A stretch of DNA of 14,682 nt, taken from contig NW_003155242.1 of assembly GCF_000003605.2 (NCBI RefSeq), positions 195,783 through 210,464 of the forward strand, read 5' to 3'. Both the position numbers and the translations under genes were made by a program. Positions 9,801 to 14,682 of this stretch are shown here, piece after piece. The DNA comes from Saccoglossus kowalevskii. Taxonomy: Eukaryota > Hemichordata > Enteropneusta > Harrimaniidae. Under the pieces are notes generated by a model. That model was not told the origin of the DNA, searched no databases, and worked only from the letters and a program-made list of their open reading frames with translations. Every line of letters begins with the position of its first letter. Position 1 is the first letter of the stretch.

Positions 9801-10900
9801 AATTTCTCAACATGGAGTTCTAGTTTAATTTCTTAACATGGAGTTCCAGTTTAATTTCTCAACATGGAGTTCCAGTTTAATTTCTTGACATGGAGTTCCA
9901 TTTAATTTCTTGACATGGAGTTCCAGTTTAATTTCTCAACATGGAGTTCTAGTTTAATTTCTTAACATGGAGTTCTAGTTTAACTTCTCAACATGGAGTT
10001 CCAGTTTAATTTCTCAACATGGAGTTCCAGTTTAATTTCTCAACATAAGAGTTCCAGTTTAATTTCTCAACATGGAGTTCCAGTTTAATTTCTTGACATG
10101 GAGTTCCAGTTTAATTTCTCAACATAAGAGTTCCAGTTTAATTTCTCAACATGGAGTTCCAGTTTAATTTCTCAACATAAGAGTTCCAGTTTAATTTCTC
10201 AACATGGAGTTCCAGTTTAATTTCTCAACATGGAGTTCCAGTTTAATTTCTCAACATGGAGTTCCAGTTTAATTTCGCAACATAAGAGTTCCAGTTTAAT
10301 TTCTCAACATGGAGTTCTAGTTTAATTTCTTAACATGGAGTTCTAGTTTAACTTCTCAACATGGAGTTCCAGTTTAATTTCTCAACATGGAGTTCCAGTT
10401 TAATTTCTCAACATAAGAGTTCCAGTTTAATTTCTCAACATGGAGTTCCAGTTTAATTTCTTGACATGGAGTTCCAGTTTAATTTCTCAACATAAGAGTT
10501 CCAGTTTAATTTCTCAACATGGAGTTCCAGTTTAATTTCTCAACATAAGAGTTCCAGTTTAATTTCTCAACATGGAGTTCCAGTTTAATTTCTCAACATG
10601 GAGTTCCAGTTTAATTTCTCAACATGGAGTTCCAGTTTAATTTCGCAACATAAGAGTTCCAGTTTAATTTCTCAACATGGAGTTCTAGTTTAATTTCTTA
10701 ACATGGAGTTCCAATTTTTTAACTATTTAATAATAGATTACTTACCTTTTTTTTTGATATAATTTCCTTTCACAATCTTCTGTAGTTTCATACAAAGGTG
10801 TACAACATTTGTAAGTTGTCTGTTTGTCTGCAAGTCTTTAACCCATGCGGGGGCGCTGCACACAGGGCAACTATTGCCAAGATGGCTGCCAACACAGGAT
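3477..10900 (-). CDS. BARD1: BARD1 orthologue, eight exons, 5' end missing
   Basis: Joined exons: 10900-10746, 9165-8000, 7839-7759, 7395-7223, 6755-6650, 6441-6204, 5875-5754, 3809-3477. All have AG/GT borders and compatible phases, giving 790 residues plus one split codon and a TAG stop. Order of domains: second half of a RING finger with its C-terminal helix, a long acidic/basic/SP-rich linker, four ankyrin repeats, and two BRCT domains. This RING-ANK-BRCT order, with stretches nearly identical to human BARD1 ([37 protein letters not shown]), is diagnostic. Family knowledge: BARD1 pairs with BRCA1 through the RING helices to ubiquitinate H2A, reads unmethylated H4K20 through its ankyrins and ubiquitinated H2A through its BRCTs, and directs homologous recombination in the nucleus. 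The human protein is 777 aa; this one would be roughly 860 if about 70 N-terminal residues are missing. The promoter is not in view. Confidence 0.95.
3810..5753 (-). other. BARD1: BARD1 last intron
   Basis: 1944 nt between the inter-BRCT exon and the terminal exon. It holds an inverted-repeat element (about 4080-4550), AT-rich DNA, a G-run at 4955-4967, and T-rich stretches. An open frame on the plus strand at 5363-5617 has no recognisable domain and is taken as chance. Confidence 0.85.
4080..4550. mobile_element. inverted-repeat element in the last BARD1 intron
   Basis: Arms of about 100 bp face each other: ACTGGCCCAG at 4104-4113 pairs with CTGGGCCAGT at 4517-4526, CAATTTTAT at 4120-4128 with ATAAAATTG at 4502-4510, AAATTACCAC at 4178-4187 with GTGGTAATTT at 4467-4476, and CTATTCTGC at 4193-4201 with GCAGAATCG at 4451-4459. 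CTGCC-TTGGT outside the left arm also has a counterpart at 4533-4543. The roughly 245-bp centre has no coding sign. It looks like a MITE or other fold-back element; ends and target-site duplication are not resolved. Confidence 0.6.
5754..5875 (-). CDS. BARD1: BARD1 exon: end of BRCT 1 and inter-BRCT linker
   Basis: 122 nt. Acceptor CTCACTAG before 5875, donor CAG/GTGAGT after 5754, phase 0. With T from the previous exon it starts [19 protein letters not shown] and ends [12 protein letters not shown]. Human has WVKACLRR and GPRRSRLNREQ at the same places. It carries about eight extra residues (TGTVTHPF and neighbours) relative to human exon 10 (98 nt, recalled). A longer open frame runs past both borders, but the protein match and splice sites set the limits. 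Confidence 0.94.
5876..6203 (-). other. BARD1: BARD1 intron between BRCT exons, with octamer motifs
   Basis: 328 nt. It contains five perfect ATGCAAAT octamers, described separately. Nothing else stands out apart from AT-rich sequence. Confidence 0.8.
5973..6075. repeat. cluster of ATGCAAAT octamers at 20-21-bp spacing
   Basis: Perfect ATGCAAAT at 5994-6001, 6006-6013, 6027-6034, 6048-6055 and 6068-6075, plus ATGCAAAG at 5973-5980. Most steps are 20-21 bp, so this may be a degenerate tandem repeat of about 21 bp. ATGCAAAT is the classic binding octamer of POU-domain factors. Whether it is a regulatory element or a decayed satellite is open. Confidence 0.75.
6204..6441 (-). CDS. BARD1: BARD1 exon: BRCT 1, main part
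   Basis: 238 nt. Acceptor TTTTTATTTCAG before 6441, phase 0; donor T/GTAAGT after 6204, leaving T that joins GG as Trp. It reads [20 protein letters not shown], then [33 protein letters not shown] and IVSFD. This is a typical BRCT fold: start strand, HVV strand, and the W..SFDW signature. GTG and TMK stand where human BARD1 has S575 and T617/K619, the phosphate-binding residues of the pocket. Human exons 8 and 9 (133 and 93 nt, recalled) correspond to this single exon, so an intron was gained or lost. Confidence 0.95.
6650..6755 (-). CDS. BARD1: BARD1 exon: ankyrin 4 and linker to BRCT
   Basis: 106 nt. Acceptor TTATTTTTAG before 6755; the first base completes Arg. 35 codons read [14 protein letters not shown], then a linker ending MSSPK. 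Donor AAG/GTAAAA after 6650, phase 0. NIHGLTP matches human NIFGLRP of ankyrin 4. The linker between ankyrins and BRCTs is three nucleotides shorter than human exon 7 (109 nt, recalled) and otherwise not conserved. Confidence 0.93.
6831..7165. repeat. 42-48-bp AT-rich tandem repeat with internal (TA)n
   Basis: About eight copies in the BARD1 intron 6756-7222. The unit begins GAAATCCTATAGAACATATA, continues GAAATACTCC and ends in a (TA)n run. Copies start at 6871, 6915, 6959, 7001, 7043, 7085 and 7133; the steps of 44, 44, 42, 42, 42 and 48 differ mainly by the number of TA steps. Each unit is itself two similar halves built on ATATAGAAAT. Confidence 0.9.
7223..7395 (-). CDS. BARD1: BARD1 exon: ankyrin repeats 2-3
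   Basis: 173 nt. Acceptor CTCTTTGATGCAG before 7395, in phase 0; donor CAG/GTAGCG after 7223, leaving two bases (AG) that join A of the next exon as Arg. 57 codons begin [12 protein letters not shown] and include [12 protein letters not shown] and [21 protein letters not shown] carries the equivalents of human E467 and N470, and PLHD the equivalent of D500, all in the H4-tail pocket. The length equals human exon 6 (173 nt, recalled). The donor GTAGCG is weak at positions 4-5 but the protein match fixes it. Confidence 0.95.
7396..7758 (-). other. BARD1: BARD1 intron, no other feature
   Basis: 363 nt between the two inner ankyrin exons. No repeats or open frames worth noting. Confidence 0.8.
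7759..7839 (-). CDS. BARD1: BARD1 exon: ankyrin repeats 1-2
   Basis: 81 nt, phase 0 at both ends, 27 codons. Acceptor ATTCTGTAG before 7839, donor TTG/GTAAGA after 7759. It reads [13 protein letters not shown], then [13 protein letters not shown], and completes ankyrin repeat 1 and opens repeat 2. The Asp and Trp of KDNAGW correspond to human D458 and W462 in the pocket that reads H4 unmethylated at K20. The length equals human exon 5 (81 nt, recalled). Confidence 0.95.
8000..9165 (-). CDS. BARD1: BARD1 large exon: acidic, NLS, SP/TP-rich linker, start of ankyrin 1
   Basis: 1166 nt: acceptor ACCATTGCAG before 9165, donor AAG/GTAGGT after 8000. Two bases finish a split Glu codon and 388 codons follow. 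The first about 90 residues are rich in D, E, N and S, with a strongly acidic run near 8928-9000 ([11 protein letters not shown] and on). A basic NLS-like cluster [10 protein letters not shown] follows at about 8879-8911. A conserved mid-region has [11 protein letters not shown] and [14 protein letters not shown], which correspond to human YEFVSPSPP and KKTLAEINQKWNL. Near the C-terminal end are two tandem 25-residue SP/TP repeats, then [12 protein letters not shown], the opening of ankyrin repeat 1. It is the equivalent of human exon 4 (950 nt, recalled), about 70 codons longer, with the extra length mainly acidic. The middle part is expected to be disordered and phosphorylated, as in the family. 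Confidence 0.93.
8069..8218 (-). repeat. tandem 25-residue SP/TP repeat inside BARD1
   Basis: Two adjacent in-frame copies, 8218-8144 and 8143-8069. Both begin NTP, continue with TR.S.SP and end SSLSSP.G. Each copy carries one TP and two SP sites, possible targets of proline-directed kinases such as CDKs. Human BARD1 is known to be CDK-phosphorylated in the same region, but these particular sites are not alignable by eye. The duplication is visible in the DNA too (both copies contain CTACGTGTTC-like stretches). Confidence 0.8.
9218..10715. repeat. 26-bp minisatellite filling a BARD1 intron
   Basis: About 56 copies of a 26-bp unit with core CAACATGGAGTTCCAGTTTA; a 27-bp variant has CATAAGAG in place of CATGGAG. 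The right half is a 368-bp block present twice (10 units of 26 and four of 27): the AACTTCTC variant is at 9984 and 10352, and the unique CGCAACATAAG variant at 10277 and 10645. In the left part a 156-bp block (six units) recurs, marked by CTTGACATGG at 9444 and 9600. The array fills all but about 30 nt at the donor side and 50 nt at the acceptor side of the 1580-nt intron between the RING exon and the large exon. Confidence 0.96.
10746..10900 (-). CDS. BARD1: BARD1 exon: second half of RING and BRCA1-binding helix
   Basis: 155 nt on the minus strand. The acceptor is TTTTAG before 10900 and the donor is G/GTAAGTAA after 10746. The first base completes a split codon; 51 codons follow, then one base (G) that joins AA of the next exon as Glu. 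It reads [14 protein letters not shown], then [14 protein letters not shown] and [12 protein letters not shown]. The three Cys match human zinc ligands C74, C83 and C86; the other ligands (C50, C53, C66, H68, C71) must be in exons not found here. The helix after the RING matches the human segment that packs against BRCA1. The border inside the codon for human residue 72 is at the same place and phase as the human exon 2/3 junction (recalled). A run of nine A at 10747-10755 codes for KKK right before the donor. No simple ORF reveals this exon; homology does. Confidence 0.92.
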
Positions 10901-10901
10901 C

Positions 10902-12097
10902 TAAAATTTCAATCAAAAAGTCAGTTAACGACACAGTCTTAGTACTTTTATATTTTATGAAACTGACACTTGAGAAGACAAAATTGGAAAAGATGTCAAG
11001 TACAACTACTCAATTAAGAATAAGGTTATTCATGATAGATAATGTAATATGGCCAAAAACCAAGATGGCTGCAAGTCTGTTGCAGAATACATCATATTGA
11101 ATAATGCAAATCATTGGTCATGTGACCAGGTAAATTGTTTCTGAATGAATTTGTAGTGTATGGTCAGTTATTGAGAGTGAATTGAGAGTACCGGTGATCT
11201 AGTATCAACAATAATCAGATTCATTAAATGACTTCTAAATTTACATATACATCTAATATATGGTCATAAACTTAATATTTGTATTTGCAATTACTCATAT
11301 TTATGTATTCTTTTTATCCAAAATAAAATGCCCGTCTCCAGTATTGTTAGCGCGTGCCAGCTTATTTATTATGGTGTTACTCGAAGACTTTCTTTTTAAT
11401 GTTTTCATGACAGGAAATTAAAGCATTTTACAATTTATTGAGAACGAAGGATAAGTCAAACATGACATAAAGTACTTAGGAATATGCAAAGAATGAACAG
11501 TTTATAAATCAAGGGGATTCTGAAATATGACTCCAGACAGAAAGACAGACGGACGGACGGACGGATGGACGGACGGATGGATGGAGCCAGAATTATAAGC
11601 CCCTATTGCAAACTTTGTTCGAACAGGAACTAATTAATCAGATTGAAAGACAAACCATTGTTGTTACCATGGCAATTACAATTGTTATGGTCTTGTTACA
11701 ATTCTCATAGAGGTCCATTGAAAAAAAAATTTGCTAAAAACAGAGAATTGAAGATGCATGTATCTTCACAAAATGAACAAATCTGACAGAGGTACCTACA
11801 TACCAAGTATCAAAGTAATTGAGCTAGTAGTTTTCAAGAAAATGAAAATGTAATTGTTGAAGGACAACAGATGGACATCATCTAAATGAACAGTCCTGTT
11901 CTGTCATCCATGATGACAGCAGAACTAATGGCGTCATCAGTGGATACTGACACTGTTTATCAATCTGTCAATCAGTTTTCTACGAGTTCACAAACCAGAT
12001 TCAAGTGGAAACAAAAGTATTCCTAAAGTTTAACACAGAGGGCACTCACCCTCAAAAGTTTGTTAACCTGCACTTTTGACCCTATTCAGACAAAATC
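10902..12097. other. unassigned DNA between the RING exon and the SDR gene
   Basis: This should be the BARD1 intron upstream of the RING exon on the minus strand and the SDR 5' region on the plus strand. I looked by eye on the minus strand for the missing RING pattern C-x-H-x-x-C and did not find it. No TATA box is evident in front of the SDR start. A stretch at about 11536-11890 (tetranucleotide tract, then TACCAAGTATCAAAGTAATT and AAGGACAACAGATGG) resembles an old dispersed repeat, without further support. Confidence 0.55.
11536..11585. repeat. (ACGG/ATGG)n tetranucleotide tract
   Basis: GACAGAAAGACAGAC passes into ACGG repeats with ATGG interruptions over about 50 bp. This is a simple-sequence repeat of the sort often found at the ends of dispersed elements in marine invertebrates. 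Confidence 0.9.
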
Positions 12098-12127
12098 ATG
12101 GTTGCAGTCAATTCACAAGGTCACTAA
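12098..12127 (+). promoter_or_regulatory. short upstream ORF before the SDR start
   Basis: An ATG at 12098 opens nine codons (MVAVNSQGH) and stops at TAA 12125-12127, two bases before the SDR ATG. If the transcript starts upstream of it, this could dampen translation or allow reinitiation. A sequence ACCCTATTCAG at about 12079-12089 could be the 3' splice site of a 5'-UTR intron. The transcript start is not known. Confidence 0.35.
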
Positions 12128-12129
12128 AA

Positions 12130-12454
12130 ATGTTGCTGTACGTTCTTTACTTTATAGCTTTTGTAGTATTCTACCAAATATTACAATGGGTTGTGAGAAA
12201 ACCCACGATCTCAGGCATCCCTGACAAGTATGTTTTTATCACCGGTTGTGATACTGGCTTTGGCAACATGTTAACAAAACGACTTGACAAGACGGGATTT
12301 CATGTGTACGCTGCTTGTCTCACCCAGGATGGATGCCGATCATTGAAGCAATCTACATCAAGTCGTGTAACTACACTGCAAATGGATGTTACAAATACAC
12401 AGAGTATCAGACAAGCGTACGAACGTGTTAGCAAACTAATACCACCAAATAAAG
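12130..12454 (+). CDS. SDR9C-like retinol/17-beta-hydroxysteroid dehydrogenase, first coding exon
   Basis: 325 nt, 108 codons plus one base, then donor G/GTATGT. The ATG at 12130 is preceded by AAAA (A at -3) and is the first that gives a sensible N terminus. Residues 1-22 are a hydrophobic signal anchor (MLLYVLYFIAFVVFYQ), as in ER-bound members. KYVFITGCDTGFG (residues 33-45) holds the TGxxxGxG dinucleotide-binding motif; LQMDVT (83-88) supplies the Asp that contacts the adenine ring. The AACLT and DVTNTQSI stretches are typical of RDH5/RDH16/HSD17B6/DHRS9-type enzymes, which oxidise retinol or 3-alpha/17-beta-hydroxysteroids with NAD. The catalytic YxxxK and NAG motifs would lie in later exons, which I do not find before the right edge. 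Family is confident; substrate is not. Confidence 0.9.
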
Positions 12455-13544
12455 GTATGTACTTTCCATGCTTAACCGACATTTAATTTTGAGACTGGAA
12501 TAGATAACCAGGGTTAAAAAAAAATTTTTTATAATTTGGACAATCAAGTTTGAAGGTTTGGGGTCTCTACTTAGATCACTATTTATTTGTGGAAACATCT
12601 ACCATTTGTGCAATCCACTTTTGCGTCCTAAAACAACACCCAACAGAATGGATTTGAATTTACAAGACCGTTGTACATGTACAACAAAAGGCAATAGGCA
12701 AATGTTTAAATAAATTAGAGGAGCATATGCTTTTAATATTTTCATGTGGTATACTCACGAGCATGTCTATTTTATAACTAGACGTGATAAAATCCCAAGA
12801 AATGGGTTTGTGCTATTTTATAACAAACTCATGTGACCCACTTTAAAGAGAACGCAGTGGTTTTAACATGCATGCAAACATCCAAAGAGATGTGTCTTTA
12901 TCAATTTGGTCTGTGTAAATGTCACAGTTTGCAATGGCACAGATGTAGCTGCATTCATGCCAATGCACCCAAACTATCTTTTAGTGAGGTTAAACTCACC
13001 GGCCGAAGCTGAAATCACAATCTGGATCACCTTTACAATTTAAAAAAATCAATCATGTTTGTTTCATTACAATTAACAATTTTAATATGCATGCATGTTG
13101 ATTGACACCATGTTAAACATGCTAATTTCATGAACACAGATGTGAGTTAGTGTTAGAGTAACAGCAACACATAACACAAATTCTAACCTGTCAAACCTGT
13201 GTATAGAAATGTGTTTCAACCATATTGGATTTTTCAAAGAATTATGTGTTGACAACTGAACCACGGAGGGTGCTGGAGAGGGGGGTGTATATTTTCCATA
13301 CAGCCCTGTGTTAACATCAGGTGTCAACGTCATGTTTTCAAACAAAGTTCTAGTTGTGTATTGTCGGACTGTAAAGTAATTTCATTGAGAAGATGGTTTT
13401 AAAGATTTGCATAGTTTTGGAGCTGTGCACTTTGGAAGCAAACTTAACTAAATATTTACATTTTACAAAAATTTCATCAAAAAAAAAAAAAAAATCAAAG
13501 AAAGCTTAGAAAGAACTCCCGTGTGCTGAGAGTTTTGGAGACAC
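12455..13544 (+). other. first intron of the SDR gene (left part)
   Basis: It follows the GTATGT donor at 12455. The next exon is expected to begin by completing Gly and reading on into an LWGLVNNAG-like motif; I do not find it here. A poly-A run lies near 13480-13494. The minus-strand frame 13082-13345 has no recognisable domain. Confidence 0.55.
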
Positions 13545-14547
13545 ATTAAAAATTAATTCAAAATTACTTATACTTGAGATATTGATGGAATAGCTGAAAA
13601 CTAATTATGCAAATAAGGTAACTAATATGAACAGATTTAGGTGTAAAACTAATAAGGTCTGCACAATGTACCAAGTTTCATTGAAATGTGATTAGAACCA
13701 AAAAAATATTAATTATTATACTAATTAGAGAATTAATATGAACAGATTTTAACCCAAAATTAATAAGGCTGTCTATTGTCCTAAAGCATTTACATGTATG
13801 TACCAAGTTTTATTCAAATGTGATGATCAATACTTGAGATATCAGTATTAATTAATTATGTTAATTAGATGATTACATGTAAGAAGCATAAATATTTACC
13901 AAAAACTAATATGGTGCATAGTCTTAGGTTCATTGAAATGTGATGGGTACTCTTTAAAAGTTTCATTGAAATCCAATGAGTGGTTTTTAGACATCAGTGC
14001 AATAGCCATAGAACAGCAAAAAATTAACTAATTATGCAAATTAGGTAATTAATACATGTAGGCACAATTATTTATCCCAAAATTAATCAGGTCTCTGCAT
14101 AGTCCTAGAATATCTATGTCGCAAGTCTCATTGAAATGTGATGATTAGTACTTGGGATATCAGGTGAAAAGCTGAAAATTAACTAATTATGCTAATAAGG
14201 TAATTAATATGCACACATATTTACCCAAAAACTAATCAGGGGTCTGCACAGTCCTTCAAGTAACTATGTACCAAGTTTCATTGAAACGTGATCATTACTA
14301 CTCGAAATATCAAAAGCTAAAAAATAATTAATTATGCAAATTAGGTAATTAATAACTGATATTACCCTAAAAACTATCAGGTCTGTGCAGTGTCATATGA
14401 CATCTATGTACCAAGTTTTATTGAAATGTGATGATTAGTACTTGAGATATCAGTGGAAAAGCAGAAAATTGATTAATCATTATGTAAATTAGATAATTAA
14501 TAATATTAACAGATTTTTACCCAAAACTAATCAATCTATATGCCAAG
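13545..14547. repeat. degenerate satellite, unit about 120-155 bp
   Basis: About seven or eight diverged tandem copies. Each has a TTATGCAAATTAGGTAATTA block (near 13609, 14036, 14191, 14336, 14484), a block like AACAGATTTTAACCCAAAA, AATCAGGTCTGCACAGTCC, and CCAAGTTTCATTGAAATGTG (near 13673, 13805, 13927, 14125, 14272, 14410), followed by ATGATTAGTACTTGAGATAT. The last copy is broken in CCAAGTTTCA, where the CA microsatellite begins. It is likely a dispersed-repeat-derived satellite inside the SDR intron. Confidence 0.8.
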
Positions 14548-14550
14548 TTT

Positions 14551-14590
14551 CACACACACACACACACACACACACGCACGCACGCACGTA

Positions 14591-14622
<32 letters not shown>

Positions 14623-14623
14623 C
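14551..14623. repeat. (CA)n-(CGCA)n microsatellite
   Basis: About 25 bp of CA dinucleotides pass into CGCA tetranucleotides with one CGTA interruption. The whole 73 bp alternates pyrimidine and purine, the pattern that favours Z-DNA. Confidence 0.95.
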
Positions 14624-14682
14624 CAATCAGTTTCAGGTAGGTCTTTCATTTTTTTGACACGGGTAACATGAATGGCTGCTTT

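Noticed and set aside
10746-10779. A 34-nt exon starting at AAG after CTACAG
   Set aside because: Phase fits, but the frame continues upstream into QTNRQL and CPVC of the RING, so the true acceptor is before 10900.
10798-11100. 100-codon plus-strand frame
   Set aside because: Its left part is the antisense of the BARD1 RING exon, which has homology and splice sites; the rest shows no domain.
12040-12052. Minus-strand donor G/GTGAGTG as end of a BARD1 5' exon
   Set aside because: The upstream frames have stops close by and no RING Cys/His pattern or needed phase.
12076-12129. Longer SDR N terminus starting at TTG 12076
   Set aside because: It needs a non-ATG start and adds residues before the hydrophobic anchor; the ATG at 12130 fits the family.

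Overview
This window is intron-rich, AT-rich animal DNA, not prokaryotic. Its anchors are eight spliced coding exons on the minus strand (10900 down to 3477) that encode most of a BARD1 orthologue, the RING/ankyrin/BRCT partner of BRCA1. A second gene begins on the plus strand: the first coding exon (12130-12454) of a membrane-anchored short-chain dehydrogenase of the RDH/HSD17B6 (SDR9C-like) type. The proteins are clearly diverged from vertebrates, and the flanks are full of minisatellites, (ACGG)n and (CA)n tracts and degenerate repeats of a kind common in marine invertebrates. I infer an invertebrate, possibly a non-vertebrate deuterostome such as a hemichordate or lancelet. The species is not determinable from what I see.

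Layout, left to right: a 33-bp minisatellite cut by the window edge (1-235); unassigned DNA (236-610); a fold-back element with long imperfect inverted arms (611-1741); unassigned AT-rich DNA (1742-2218); a 28-bp minisatellite of about 44 units with a 560-bp higher-order duplication (2219-3451), ending about 25 nt from the BARD1 stop codon. The terminal BARD1 exon follows (3477-3809). The 1.9-kb last intron (3810-5753) carries a second inverted-repeat element (about 4080-4550). Then come the BRCT exons, an intronic cluster of octamer motifs (5973-6075), the linker and ankyrin exons, a 42-48-bp AT-rich tandem repeat (about 6831-7165), and the long exon with the acidic, basic and SP/TP-rich middle region (8000-9165). 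The next intron is about 95% a 26-bp minisatellite (about 9218-10715). The RING-half exon is at 10746-10900. To its right lie unassigned DNA with an (ACGG)n tract, the SDR first exon, its intron, a degenerate satellite of about 120-155 bp (about 13545-14547), and a (CA)n/(CGCA)n tract (14551-14623).

Reading phases of all eight BARD1 exons join without a break and give 790 residues plus a partial first codon. From memory of human BARD1, the exon borders, phases and several exact lengths (81, 173 and 333 nt) are the same; human exons 8 and 9 are one exon here. The exons for the N terminus and the first half of the RING were not found. The SDR gene lies on the opposite strand in the place where they would be expected, so either it is nested in, or interleaved with, a long BARD1 intron, or those exons are beyond the window or too diverged to see.

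The two genes have no evident functional link. BARD1 acts in the nucleus with BRCA1 as an E3 ubiquitin ligase and chromatin reader in homologous recombination. The SDR is probably an endoplasmic-reticulum retinol or steroid dehydrogenase. I saw no unequivocal new system. The most unusual things are the minisatellites packed tightly against the exons of a DNA-repair gene, the two fold-back elements and the octamer cluster.
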